Source of the DNA: Pseudoips prasinana
Lineage: Eukaryota; Arthropoda; Insecta; Lepidoptera; Nolidae
Assembly: GCA_951640165.1 (NCBI GenBank)
Contig: OX621256.1
Coordinates: forward strand, 434,001-498,000
Direction of reading: 5' to 3'
Length of the DNA: 64,000 nucleotides
Part shown: piece by piece, positions 32,244 to 44,900 of the stretch
How positions within the stretch are numbered: position 1 is the first letter of the stretch
Layout of the letters: every line of letters begins with the position of its first letter
Program-made: the position numbers and the translations under genes
The notes under the pieces: model-generated
Told to the model about the DNA's origin: nothing
The model's database searches: none
What the model saw: only the letters and a program-made list of their open reading frames with translations

Positions 32244-35200
32244 ATGCCGAAACCAACATGTGTTCAGTGTGGGTCCAATGACTCCCTGCTATGGCGGAAT
32301 GGAGAAAGCGGGCAGCTTTGCAACGAGTGCCACCTTTCTAACACTGCCGCAAAAGAAATCAAATCTGAGCCTGGAACTAGCCATGATCCGGAGAAAGATG
32401 ATGAAAATGGGAAGAGCGAAGGTGAAACTACACCAGCAAAGGCTACAGGGAAAGGAACGAGAAAAAGTACGAGGGCGACAAGGTATAAGGCCAAGACGCC
32501 TGCACCACCGGTCGCCAGGCCTCCCGCGCCGCGCGGCCGCGGCCGCCGGAGCATATTCAAGAGACAACCTCTCAAAGCGCCCACTGCCACAGCTACCGTC
32601 GTGACGAGCGATTCGCTGTTCTACAAAGGTTGGCCATATTTCAGTTCATTGGATGATAAAACTAACTGAACTGTAGAAAAAATACCTGCCATAACTTCAT
32701 AACTTCGCTTTTAATCCCGTCACTATTGGACTCTGGGTCAGGGGGTATTCCTAAGACCCTGGAACTCTGTTCATCCCATTGCGCAATAAATAAACTTAGG
32801 TAAATGTTAGTTTAGGAAAGGAAGTAGTTTTATACAAACTACTTCCTTTCCTAAACTAACATTTGTAGTAAATCCACAGTCAGCTACACTTATCTGTACC
32901 TAGCTACATTTAGTGGAGTTGCGCAAGCTAGAACCTAATACTAAAAATTTGCTAAGCAAGTTTTTAAAATCAATTTGTTATATGGCAATAGAAATCTAAA
33001 CCTTCATTTGAACATAACCATTACCAAAACCTTTTGTTATATTTTTCATTATTATTTGATTAATGTTACTTCATGATAATGTGTAGTTCCATCCTCTGAT
33101 ATCAGGACTAGGATATAGACAGGACATAGACAGAACATTTATTGTGAGCTTCCTGTCCTATTCTATGTCTACACTTTAATGTTCCCATTCATGTATGCAG
33201 ATTAGTACTGACAGTGAAGTTTATTGTATAGATTTGATGCAACATTGTTTCTCAAAATGATGGTTTCAATCTCCAATTAAATATGTGTGTTATATTATAG
33301 ATGCATTCTTTATGTGGACTATGAGTGTGTATGTTTACCAGTGTAGTCTAGTGGATGCAATACTTGCTTCTAAATGGTTAATTTCATTATTGAACTTAGG
33401 TAGCAGTATAGTCTACAAAGTCAATTTCTATAATATCTAGTATTTTAAAATCCCTAACAGATTTTTAATAAAATGATCTGAAAGTAATTTAAAAACAAAA
33501 CAATATCTGGGGCATGGTAGTGGCAGTGCTGAGTCAAGCCAAAGGTGGCTGTGTACTACCTAGCTATTTTGTGGATTTTTCAATTCTGATAACCTGTTTC
33601 AATTCTGATTCCATTTTCCAGGGAACTACATGCAAGTAGGTGACATAGTGTCTATGACTGATGTGGATGGTGGCACCTACTACGCACAGATCCGTGGCTT
33701 CCTGACCGACCAGTATTGTGAGAAGAGTGCCGTTGTGACTTGGCTGTTACCTACAAAGGCTAGTCCACCCCCAGAGCAGTGCTTTGATCCAGCCACTTAC
33801 ATTATAGGTTATTATTATATTTTCACCATCTTACTAAGTATTTGTTTCGGTTAACAATGATTCCATAGTGTCACTATGGAATCGGTTAGTTTAGTCTAAA
33901 ACTATAAATTATCTTCTGAAAAATGTAGATATTAGAAATATTTTAATAATCTAAATCCACAATTGATACCTACCTTATTATGTCTATGTACCAATATTAT
34001 TATTATTTATACCAAATACATGTGTATGTTAATACCCAAGTGCTGAATAAATTTCCATCCTACTAATATTATAAAGGTGAAAATTTGTGAGTTTGTTACT
34101 TCTTCAAGTGCTGGAGTGGTTTTAATAAAATTTGGTATGGAGTTAGCTGACACGCTGGATTAACACATAGGCTATAATTTGTACTATAAATTATAGCCTA
34201 TGTGTTAATCCAGTATGTCAGCTAACTCCATACCAAATTGTTTTAAGCTAGTATAAAACATACAGCACTACATATTGTCGAATGGTTCTGGTGCTACATT
34301 GTCAACAACAAGTATGAATGCTTTTGAACTATAAACTTAACTTAATAATTACCTAATAGAACCTTGCTAATATTATTTGGATATATCATCCCCGTAGTTG
34401 GAAAACTAAATAACTCTGATTTTGTAGTTCTGAGATAAACGCGATTTAGTGTTTTTTTTTTAGTTAATGTACATTTGTAAGAAAATGTGAGACAATTTTG
34501 CCGTCGGCAATTTTATATTTTGTGGACCTGATAACCTTTCACATTATGCTTTGACAAACTGAACTCTATATTTAACTATAACTAAATAACAAATAAAAAA
34601 TCAAGTTGTTTAATTTTGCCACAACTGTTTTTATAACGTAACTGCATTTAGCTACTTATTTCGGCTATTTATTTAGTTTTCCTACAAGGTAAATACATTT
34701 GGTAGAGTAAAATTTGGTGGAATAAGTGCAGTTATTGAATTTATCATACTCGAAATATTTTCAAATGTAAAATTTAGTGGCTTTGTATGTTATTATTACT
34801 TTGATATTTTTTGACTTTTGTTGGTCTCATATGAAATAAACGCTGTATTAGTTAATTAATAAAGTTACATTAAGCAATAAATAGAAAAGTTTAGAAAAGG
34901 TGTATTGTTATCAGATACTTATCATGCCACAAACTTAAACAATAAACATCATCATCATCATATCAGCCGAACTCCACAATTGCCGGTCTTGCGCTATTCG
35001 CACCCAGCGCCTTCCAGCGACCCGCACAAGATCATCGGCCCATCTTGTAGGGGGCCTACCCACGCTCTCTCCTCTTCCAGTTCGTGGTCGCCACTTGAGA
35101 ACCTTTTTGCCCCAACGGTCGTCGGGTCTACAAATTATGTGCCCCGCCCACTGCCACTTCAGTTTTGCAATTCTTCGGGCTATGTCGGTGACTTTGGTTC

Positions 35201-38200
35201 GCCTGCGGATTTTGAAACTTCTTATTCGATCCCGCAGGGAAACTCCGAGCATAGCCCTCTCCATTGCTCTTGGGGTGACCTTGAGCCTTCTAATAAGGCC
35301 CATAGTGAGCGACCACGTCTCTGTTTCGTAAGTCATCACTGGCAACACACACTGGTCGAAGACTTTCGACATGAGAAACTGCGGTATTTTGGAAGAGAAA
35401 ATGTTACGTAGCGTCCCGAACGCTGCCCAGCCGTGTCGCAGTGACATAGTGGCGTTTTCATACAAACACTTTAACACCTCGATATACCGGTAGTCGATTT
35501 GGCACCTTTGGAGAGACCTGAGCACGGCCCAGGCTTCGATAGAATCAAAGGCTTTCTCATAATCCACGAACGCTAAACACAGTGGCTTGTTATACTTTTC
35601 GGTCTTCTACACAACTTGTCCCAGCATATGCCCCACCATAGACCACATGGTCTATGGTGCTAAAACCTTTTCGGAAACCAGTTTGTTCGGGAGGCTGGAA
35701 GTCATCAAACCTGCGTGCGAGACGATTCGTAATGACCCTCGAAAGCAACTTGTAAACATGGCTCAGCAGTGTTGGTCTATAATTCTTCAATAGGGTTTTG
35801 TCGCCCATTTTGAAGAAGAGCACCACCACACTTCTGTGCCATACTTGTGGAGTTGTTGTTAGTTTGACCATCTAGTACGACGGAGTTAAATAAGTTCTGA
35901 TGGGCCCGTAGGATTGGTGTACCACCCGCCTTCAGAAGGCCTGCTGTAACTACATCCTCACCAAGCGCCTTATTGTTCTTAAGTTGTCTGAGAGCCATTC
36001 TAATCTCGTACAGGCTGACTTCCAGGACGTCTTCGGTGTAATGAGTAATGACGGATTAGTCGTGCTCTGGGATCCGAGACACTTTAGAGCCTTTGTTCCG
36101 CTCGATGGTCTCTTTAATACTAATTGTATTAAATTGACGCGTGAGGCGAGTCAAAGACTTTGAGATCTGTCTGTTGAGCCGCCGGTATCTGGTAGCATCA
36201 TCTGAGGGGTTCAGAACCATTATCCGTCTTTCTTCTATAAGTTGCAAGGTAAAGTCAGAGATCTTTTTAGTTCTGTTTGTACGGCGGGCCTTGAAGACTT
36301 TAGACCCAGCCGTATGGACAGCTTCTACAAGCTTGTCGTAGTATGAGTCCACTTGACTGCATGTGTGGCGTGGTGGCTGAGACAGTCGCCTCGCCGCTTC
36401 GTGTCGCGGGTTTGAATCCCGCGCCGGACAGCTATTTTTGTGACCCATAAATAATTGTTCTGAGCCTGGATGTAATTTGTGTCCGTCTATTATATGTTTG
36501 TAAAGTACCTATAAGATTAGATTACCTAGTGCTAGGCATTCGAAACGGTTTTGCAATTACAGCTGAAATGGTTCGGGGTTTTGGACGTGCATAGGTAAAG
36601 ATCGGAGCGTAGATTTTATCAGTCGGGACCTCTGCAACTTGACATTAAGGTTCAATGAGCCTCTCACCAGTCTGTGATCGCTGCCGGTTTTATCCACATT
36701 GAACATCTGTCGTCTCATCGACAAGATAAGGTCCATTTGCGGTGATCCGACTTTCTGAATAAGGAATTCATCATCAAGAGTTCCTCCATCTCCATGAAGT
36801 CGGCCAACATTTGGCCCCGGGGGTTCCGGTCTCCAGTTCCAAATTGCCCCACTCTCAGCCGATTTCCGAATCGTTTGCCCAATTATGTATGGCTCTTGAT
36901 ATATCCTCAACCTCATCGTCGGAGTTCGTCGAAGTCGGCGCGCATACCTGTATTACCTTCAACGAATACCGCTTGGTAATTCTGAGAATAAGTTATGCTA
37001 CCCTAATCGACACACTCTCGATTTTGACTACGTTGTCCCAAGTGTTTGTCCAAAGGTGACACCACATTGGGAAAGTTGGTCGCCGTTCCGGAAATAGAGC
37101 AGGTTCCCGGATTTTAGGATTATCGTGTCCTCCTCCTCTCTTCGGACTTGAGACAATTTTATGATATCCCAATGTAACCTGCTCAGTTCTTCCTACAGTT
37201 CGATGATCTTCTCGTTGATCCGCAGTATGCGAGTGTTATATGTTGCCTGGGCCAGAGGATGTCGGTTTTGGTAAAACGGTTTCTATTTCCTTATTTTCAG
37301 TTTCTATTTCTGAATCTGTTGTCTCAGCGAAATATTGTGTTCCATGATTCTTTTTCAGGGTAACCCGGTGAGACTTGTTCAATAAGGGTTTCAATAATAG
37401 CTCGAGTTGTTATAATATTACTTGTTTCATCTTCAGAATCTCTCGACAAAATGGGGTTTATTCATTCAAATCTCTTTACTCTTTTTTTCTTCTTATCCAA
37501 TGAAATATTGAACTAAGTTTCGTTTTTATGTTCTTCTTCTGTGTCCGGAATCCATGTAGATCCAGAATCAGAAAAAGGTTCTTCATCTATTAAAGGTGGC
37601 ATTGGTTTGATACCGGAAATGGGACTTGACCCTCTGATTTCCTCTGATGACAGCTTAATTTATTTAATTTTATTTGCCTAGCATCTTATAATTAATCTTT
37701 ATCTTGTTGTAGAAGAAATTAATAACATCAACTATTTATAAATTAGATACGTTTTATCAGAATTCTGAATAGCAGAATTAAATAAATAGAGTTATTTAGT
37801 TTTCCTAGAACTAAGTTAGTTTTGTAAAAGAATTTTTAAGTTGAGGAAAAATTCAACAACTCAAGTTATTTAACTTATTCGACATTCATCTTGTCATTGA
37901 CCACAGTTATTGATTTATTTACTGAGTTATTTATTTTTCCTTTAAAAAAAATGTGTTTGTATGAAGATATTTATTATTCCATCTGTCATGACCTGTCTGA
38001 CAAAAATGGCTATATCTTTGGAACGGAATAAGATATGAAAATGCCTGTAAGGCTCAAATATGCGGCATGATATAGGTGTTTTGAAAATAGGAAAAAGTCA
38101 AAATCGCCAAAATCGGACTTATTTAGTTTTCCAACTACGGGGACGATATCTAATAATAAAGTGTAAAATGTATATCAAGTTCTGGTACCTGTTTAGGCCC

Positions 38201-38543
38201 TAACGGGTGTATTGAATACAAGTAGTGGACTGTATTAAATGGGTATATTGCATATACTTGGTCAAGTATTATACAACAATAAACGCACAGACAAGTGCGG
38301 GCGCGGGGCGTGGGCGGCGACAGTGCCGTATATTCGTAAATAAAGACATTGTGTTGTGATAATGTGGCAGGGCCCGAGGAGGAGCTGCCTCGCAAGCTGG
38401 ACGTGATGGAGTTCGTGATGCACGCGCCGTCCGACTACTACAAGGCCAGCCACAGCCCCTACCCGCTCACGGACCCCGAGCTCGAGAACTACTCCGGCTA
38501 CATCTGGACGCTGCTCGAGCCCAAGGAGAAGACGCAGACGTAG
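32244..38543 (+). CDS. GATAD1: GATA zinc finger domain-containing protein 1 (247 aa)
   Basis: A nuclear chromatin-associated protein; in mammals it is found with complexes reading histone H3K4 methylation. Exons 32244-32628, 33622-33807 and 38371-38543 join in phase 1. Residues 6-29 hold a C-X2-C-X16-C-X2-C finger (CVQC, CNEC). A Lys/Arg-rich linker (residues 60-110) follows, then the conserved FKRQPLKAPTATATVVTSDS and FYKG. Exon 2 has VGDIVSMTDVDGGTYYAQIR, QYCEKSAVVTWLLPT and FDPATYIIG; exon 3 has the end GPEEELPRKLD and GYIWTLLEP. Order and length match the family. Intron 2 (4.6 kb) is filled by nested transposons. The first donor (GTTGGC) is weak but the phase and family sequence support it. 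Confidence 0.94.
32802..32864. repeat. 29-bp perfect hairpin, 5-nt loop
   Basis: AAATGTTAGTTTAGGAAAGG starts the left arm (32802-32830) and the right arm 32836-32864 is its exact complement around TATAC. It lies in GATAD1 intron 1, near the exon. A transcript would fold into a perfect 29-bp stem. Confidence 0.9.
34060..34255 (+). mobile_element. Short Helitron-like element with 52-bp inverted arms
   Basis: It begins with TCCTACTAATATTATAAAGG (typical Helitron 5' end) and has CTAGT near 34252. Arms 34130-34181 and 34189-34240 pair over 52 bases with two mismatches and a 7-base loop. The related copy at 62345-62523 has only the left-arm sequence, so the right arm is an inverted copy. Confidence 0.65.
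34945..37250 (-). mobile_element. RTE-type LINE, decayed but long
   Basis: The minus strand, from right to left, shows endonuclease remains (TGSDHRLVRGSLNLNVKLQR at 36557-36916), a linker (ERRIMVLNPSDDATRYRRLN), RT pieces (FFKMGDKTLLKNYRPTLLSH and MDYEKAFDSIEAWAVLRSL) and the C-terminal TYETETWSLTMGLIRRLK with GRPPTRWADDLVRVAGRRW. The FADD catalytic part is deleted between about 35430 and 35440. The tail ATGATGATGATG lies at 34945-34960. Several stops and a SINE insertion show it is dead. Confidence 0.8.
36365..36530 (+). repeat. tRNA-derived SINE inside RTE LINE
   Basis: The head has GTGGCGTGGTGGCTGAGACA and B box GGTTTGAATCCCGCGCC; the body TGACCCATAAATAATTGTTC matches the SINE at 19606. 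It interrupts the RTE endonuclease-RT linker. Confidence 0.75.
37300..37690 (-). pseudogene. Degraded acidic coding remnant
   Basis: On the minus strand, pieces read SSEEIRGSSPISGIKPMPP, EEPFSDSGSTWIPDTEEEHK and, in another part, IIETLIEQVSPGYPEKESWN, separated by stops. An acidic start region is common in DNA-transposon proteins, which fits the element around it, but no family is certain. Confidence 0.35.
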
Positions 38544-41499
38544 CCGTAGATGTAATATCCTTCTAGCATTAATATTAAAATAATTTTATAAGTCTTCTGA
38601 TGTCTTATTAACCTCGTGTGGCTGACAGAAATGAATATCACTACCCTATTTCATAATCATAATCATTTATTGCTTAAAGTGTTGGTACATGACTGGTCTG
38701 GATAAAATATTATAACTCCGAACACTTAGTCATAAGATTGACATGCAATTTTATATTAGTAATAACAATCATTTAAAGTTTAATAAATTACATAATTTTG
38801 TTAAATTACACCACAAGCATTATTAAATAAAGTAAAGTCAATAATATAATAATATTTCTAATATGAGTTAAATTACGAGTAAATAAAAATCAAAAATATA
38901 GGACATCGGATCTATTTCAAAGTCAATATAAAATTATTTGTCACAATCAAAATTTAAAATGTCAAAAGTTAAAATTGTCAAAAATGTAAAATAAAAAAAG
39001 AAGTCAGTAAACAAAAAAAAAAAATATTTAGGGCTTGGTAAGATGTAATTTTATATTGCATTTGATTTCAGAAATTCATCAATAGAATGAAACATTTTTT
39101 AAATTTAGTATTTTCAGCTTGACGAATAAAGGCTAGGGGGCGTAGGACTTGACGGAATATATACCAGAGAATGTACCAGTAGCGTTTATCTGGGTACTAT
39201 GACTATTATACTGCAATCACCAACCCGCTTGCCAAGCCTGGCGATTATGGCATAATCCCATATTCTTGGAGATTTTTTTTTTCCAGAAGTGGATGTTATA
39301 CCTACGGCTGATATGATAATGATAACCGCGACAGCTGCATATGTCATGCTGCCTCTTATGCGCAAGCGCAGCCATACGCAGCTGTCGCGTTCTAGAATTA
39401 AGAGTATAAAAACAGTACTTGATCTTGTCATGATAACAAGCCAGAATAATATGAACTTTACATTGTAACATATTTTTTAGTGTTTCGTAGCCAAATTGTA
39501 CCCTATTCCTGAGTTTCATCTCATGAACCGAAATCGGTGAATAGTTAAAATTTTCTGTGTATACTCCCATTACTGTTATAACAATTAAGAATAAAAATAA
39601 AAGTACCCATACAAGTAATGTCAAGTTTTCGTCGTATGCACGCTAACATAACTCGTACGATTATATATTATACGGAACCTTTCGTGTAATATAAACTCCC
39701 ACTTGGCCGCTGTTAGAAGCACCATGTTACGCTAAGTCTCCGCGTTGTCTGAGAACGAATTTTGATTATTATGCTTTTTTATCTGGTAAGGCATGCTTTC
39801 AGAATCTAACTTTGAAATGCTCGGGAAAATTATTAAGTTAAGTATGTACAAATCTGTTCTCATTAAGAAAACTTAAGTTAGTTCTATGTTAATACATTTA
39901 TTTTTGACATTTATAACACATAATAATAATAACACAAATATATAATATAAATAATATAATATATAAATATAAAATAAAAATAACACAAATATATAACACA
40001 ATTAATTCCTCAAAAAAAATTATAATACAGTAATTATTTTTAGGATACCTACTTATTTTTGTTCGTTTATTTAATTCGCTGTCTCCTCAAATAAAACTAA
40101 TTAATTTGTCAAATATTTTTACCAACTTCACAAATGGACTATTACTTAGGATATATTTGAAATTGAGATGTCGGTAGACAGCTTTTATTTATTTATTAAA
40201 TTCAGGTTTGCCCACAGCTTGTGCATACAATATATATCTTATGAATAATTTCTTAACAAATTAGACTTACACACTAGCCAATTACGGGTTAACCAACATT
40301 CTCCAAATTTAGACGAATAATCGGCACTTGAGATTATTTAGGTTATAGAACAGTGAAATACCTACGACGACTTAACAGCTTTAGGAATAGAATGACATTG
40401 GCACTCATTGATGAGGTTTGTTACAACAAACTAACGGGAGAATGTTTCAACAGGGTGACACAGACTTTATCAACTTAAATTATATATAAATAATAATAAT
40501 ATCTTGGGACATTACTAACACACGGCCATCTGATTCCAAACTAAGCAGCACTATGGAAATCAGATAACTGACATACCTACTACTTTTCTTTTGCAAATAT
40601 TTATAAAGATAAATACACCCAGACTCAGGACAAAAAGACATGTTCGTGCACACAAACGTCTGTCTTGGGTGGGAATCGAACCTGATCGACCTGCGGCGTG
40701 AAAGGCAAGCGTTTACCAATAACGCCAACCGGCGGCCGTTGAAAAAATGAAATTCGTAGGCACCTATATAGGTACCTACTTATATAAACTTTTGCTTTAG
40801 AATAATAATATTTTTCAGTATTAAGTTAGAACGACTCAATCCCAAGCACTTTGGTCACTTAGATAATTAGAAATTAGTAATATGCTCTGCTACACAACTT
40901 GGCGTGTCAGCTTGCATGCAACTTAGAAGTGCACAATTCTCTGGTATCTATAATAGCATTATATGAATAGTTGGACAATAGTTCGTGTGTTATTATGCTA
41001 CGCCGCCGACTCCCAACACAAATATCCGATTACTAATCGTGGAAATAAATAAACACTTGTTACAAATTGTAAACAAACATGTTGACAATGGACATTATTT
41101 TTGCTTCGTTTTTAATGCGTGGCAATTTGTGTACAACGTTGTTCTTAGATCTTGTGTGGGTGAAATTATAATTTACGATACCAAATTGTTCCAAGTGAAA
41201 TCAAATTAAATTAATAATATTTGTTTTCGTTACTTATTATTATGACACTGAAATTTACTTATTTAAATTTGATAATAATTATTTGTTAATAAAAATTGCT
41301 AAATAAAATTATAAGATAAATTAGTTGAATACAAAACACATGTACACCTTTAAAACAAAATATAAATCTACACAAAATGTGTCAAAGTGAAATGATTTTA
41401 ATAAGTCTTCTTAGTATTCTACAAAGTAAGTAAAAAAACACTGACCGCTATTTTGGAAAATTCCTTTATACAGCTACGTAGGTATCTTTTCTTTATCAT
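38544..41499. other. Intergenic between GATAD1 and protease homologue
   Basis: Mostly AT-rich repeats. About 38650-39010 resembles a LINE 3' UTR. 39150-39330 is a family D copy (+). An inverted pair CGCGACAGCTGC lies at 39327-39338 and 39378-39389. 40485-40740 is a tRNA-SINE (-). 40805-40950 is a piece of LINE family B (-). No gene was seen. Confidence 0.5.
40485..40740 (-). repeat. tRNA-derived SINE
   Basis: Minus-strand head GGCCGCCGGTTGGCGTTATT and B box AGGTTCGATTCCCACC; the body has the CCAAACTAAGCA block shared with 7985-8195. Confidence 0.65.
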
Positions 41500-41700
41500 T
41501 ATTATCACATCAGCCGAATGACCCCCACTGTTGGTCAAATGCCTCCCCCCAAAGATCTCCAAGTTGTAGTATTGTAGTAGTAGTTGTCGGTTGCGCTACC
41601 CGCTTCGAGCAGCTTTCGGAGCCCCGCACGAGATCATCTCTATTTTGTACGGGGCCTGCCCCCGCTACTAAATATATATATCTTATCTTCCGGTTCGTGG
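41500..41700 (-). mobile_element. RTE-type LINE 3' end fragment
   Basis: ACATCAGCCGAATGACCCCC, then GCCCCGCACGAGATCATC and GGGGCCTGCCCCCGCTAC, then TCTTCCGGTTCGTGGTTGCC: same order as the RTE ends at 34945 and 42380. Confidence 0.55.
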
Positions 41701-41914
41701 TTGCCTTTCTGTATTTTCATTTAAGATGAATATAATTCCTACAAGTCATACGATAGCATTCTGCAATGTGCCGGTAGCTAAAGTTCTTGTTACTGCTAGG
41801 CCAATATAATATAGCTTTAAAAGTATTAGGTACCTGACTCGACACGAAAATTCAACAATTGTTTGAACTACTGGAAGTATACTATCATCTACTTCGATTT
41901 GTCTTTGCTTTTAA

Positions 41915-44900
41915 ATGGCTGGGTTTTTGGTTTTTTGCCTATTTTTATTTATGTGCAGCTCTATCTGTGTAATTTTGTTATTTTTGTCAGGTAATTCAAT
42001 TTTATGAACATTACTAAGGCTAAGCTTAATTTTTTTTACTAAACTATGAGTCTGACAACAACACTTAATGTTACACACACAGACACAGTAAAAATAACGC
42101 TCCTTTTGGTAGTCTTCTAAAAACAGTAATATTAATATGTATAATTCTCAAAAACTTATGCCGCGATACGTGTGCAGTATTCCCCATCGGCTCAGTGGAG
42201 CTGGACCTCATCGAGTGTGGCGTGGACTACGGGCTGGACGTGGTGGAGGGCGCCGTCAGAGTCTCGGAATACCCCTGGACTGGAGTGCTCTTCTACAAAT
42301 ACTGTTGAGTATCCTCTTACGTCTATAGTCATCAAGTGTTCGCTATGTAGCAACAAGCATTCTGGAGCACAAGGCTGTGACTCATCATCATCATCTCAGC
42401 CGAAATACGTCCACTCCTGGACAAAGGCCTCCCCCAAAGATCTCCACAATTGCCGGTCTTGCGCTATCCGCATCCAGCGATTTCCAGCGACACCGCACAA
42501 GATCATCGGTCCATCTTGTAGGGGGCCTGCCCACGCTGCGTCTTCCAAAGACGCAGGCTGTGACTATTTCTAAAGAATATTCACTTCTCACACTCACGTA
42601 CCACGCGGATGAAGCGGTATATATAAATACCTTACTACGTATGTTATGTCGATATTACCTAATAGTAAATGAGAATATGGTGGTATCGGTGTGATTGCAG
42701 TCGGCAGCGAGGTCGACGAGCGGCAGGTCACGACTGTGGTGCTCATACAAAAAGAGTTTGTGATCGGTGCCGCCGCCGATATTGGGCCCATGTCGCAGCG
42801 GATGTTCAGGTAGTACCTATGTTTACAATACACTTCATAGTATTCCGATGCCTGCAGGGAACCCTTATATGACTGCACTTGAACTTTTGGATGAGCTGGT
42901 GGTCGTATTCCCGTATGGGAAAAGATAAACTTTTCTGATCGGGTGAGATAGTATGATAGGTGACCGAGGTCAATTTTACTTGGCTTGTTGCGATGCCTGC
43001 TGGTGTGATTAGATGGTCATCAGTGTTGTTTGTAGCCATCGATAGATGTCGCCACAACATATACTGGGAGTATTTTAGGCCACCTGAAAAAAGGTTACGT
43101 AGCTCATGTTTAAGTTTAATAGCTTATTTTGCCGATGTATGTCTTAAGCTCCTCCAAAATCGCCTATTTTAGGTTTTCGTTTTGTTCTAATTTTGTATGA
43201 ATGATTTGTCATATTATTTAAAAAAACAGATATATTATATAAAAAAAAAATTAAAAATAGATCGAAACAAATATAAGTTTAGGTACTAAATAGTACTCTC
43301 TGATAACGGAATGGTTACGTACCTACGGTATGTTTAATAACTTACTTCTCATTGCCAAGAAATTTTCCAAGGCTAATGTTAGTAATGTTAATGCAGATCT
43401 AATAATGAACAATGAAGTGCTTGAATCTGTTCAGTCTAATGATTTTCTAGGCATAACTTTAAACTAAAACATCAACGGCGTACTCTTATGTCTGGCTTGG
43501 CTGGAAATATAAGCTCTGCCTGCTTACGCTGTTAGAAAAATTAGTCAACTCACAAACATAGATACTGCACGCCAGGGTTATTTTAGCTATGGCGAAAGTA
43601 CCATGTCTTGTGGTCACACACACACACATCACACACACATACACATCAAATACTACAATAAATACAATACTAGATATCAAGTACAATTTTAACTAAAAAT
43701 CCAGACTGGCTTCTTACTTTAAATTTTATGTTTAGGTAAGTGCCCCCTATATATTGTTAAGCTGTGTGGGTAACGGTAAAGAATATGACCGCCACATCTC
43801 ATCCTAGCGCTACAACTCGTCCGGGGGAATATCTTTCAGAGAACGGGCAGCAGCATTTCTCTGTCTAATATGAACATCATACTGCGATTGCCAACCTGCC
43901 AGCCCAGTGTGACGATTCTGGCATACCCTTATACATCATAGTCCTTATGTTGAATTGTGCTTATGTACTGTGATGACATTGTTGTCATCAGGCAAAGGTC
44001 TCGCGTGCTTCTGGGCCAGCAGTGGAATGCGGTGCCCCATCGAGTGCGCAACTACGTGTTACACCCGGAGTACGGCGAGACGTATAACACTGTGGCTCTG
44101 GTACAGCTCGCAGATCGAATGCGAGATCGTAAGTAACACACTAATAATAATAACAATTTCCTCCTGGGCAATTTTCGGCCACGGCGGCCAGTCATGTTTG
44201 ACACTAACAATCTACGCGGGATTTTATAGTGCACAAGTGTGTGCGCAAACACAAGGGCACTTTCTATTCTATCACTCTCGAATCGTAATGGGAGGACTAG
44301 TGACACGACCGGAAGAGGTCAGGTATAGGACCTACGTGCCCACCGAGGCTCGGCGGTTTAATATCGCCAACTCCCAGACTTAGGGCTTATACTGAGAATT
44401 TTTTCTACTAAAGAAACATCCCAAAATCCCTTTGTAGCCGAACCGGGATTTGAACTCAGGAGCTCGTTATCTGCCGTTGAAAACCAACGAGGCAGCCCAG
44501 TAAATGACGTCATAGATGTCAAACTAGTCTGAGCTCAGTTCCTATTTCTTGTTGTTTTTAATAGTTTTAAACGCCTACAGAAACTAAACATACTGTGAAA
44601 GTGGTGCTTATTGTTACCATAAGCAATATACTTAAATTTTGAAAGTTTTAGTACAGTGAAATAAACATAATAACGTTAAAACTATAAATTACTAAACTCC
44701 GGACACTAACACTCCTAAAACTACCCTGTAACTACATAAATTAATCTTATACTTTGAAAACTGATTTATAATTGTGTTATTGTGAATTTAAAAGTGAATA
44801 AAATCCTTTTGCATTGCGGAAATGTGTATGTGCGTGAAAGTTTAACATTCAATAAAAATAAAGACACGATAATATTATTATCAGCAGTGGTGCCATCTAT

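Larger units (their letters stand above)
34379..38150. mobile_element. Large DNA transposon in GATAD1 intron 2, class unsure
   Basis: CCCCGTAGTTGGAAAACTAA at 34390 is inverted at 38123-38142, and similarity extends inward (GATTTTG) and outward (GATAT). These look like terminal inverted repeats of a 3.8-kb element. The interior holds a degraded acidic coding piece near 37300-37690 and an inserted RTE LINE. The superfamily and target duplication could not be decided; piggyBac-like is possible. Confidence 0.5.

Noticed and set aside
35095..35411. Plus-strand open frames across the RTE region
   Set aside because: They are antisense shadows of the RTE reverse transcriptase.
43618..43650. Tandem array such as a CRISPR or satellite
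   Set aside because: It is a simple CA microsatellite without spacers; the organism is a eukaryote.
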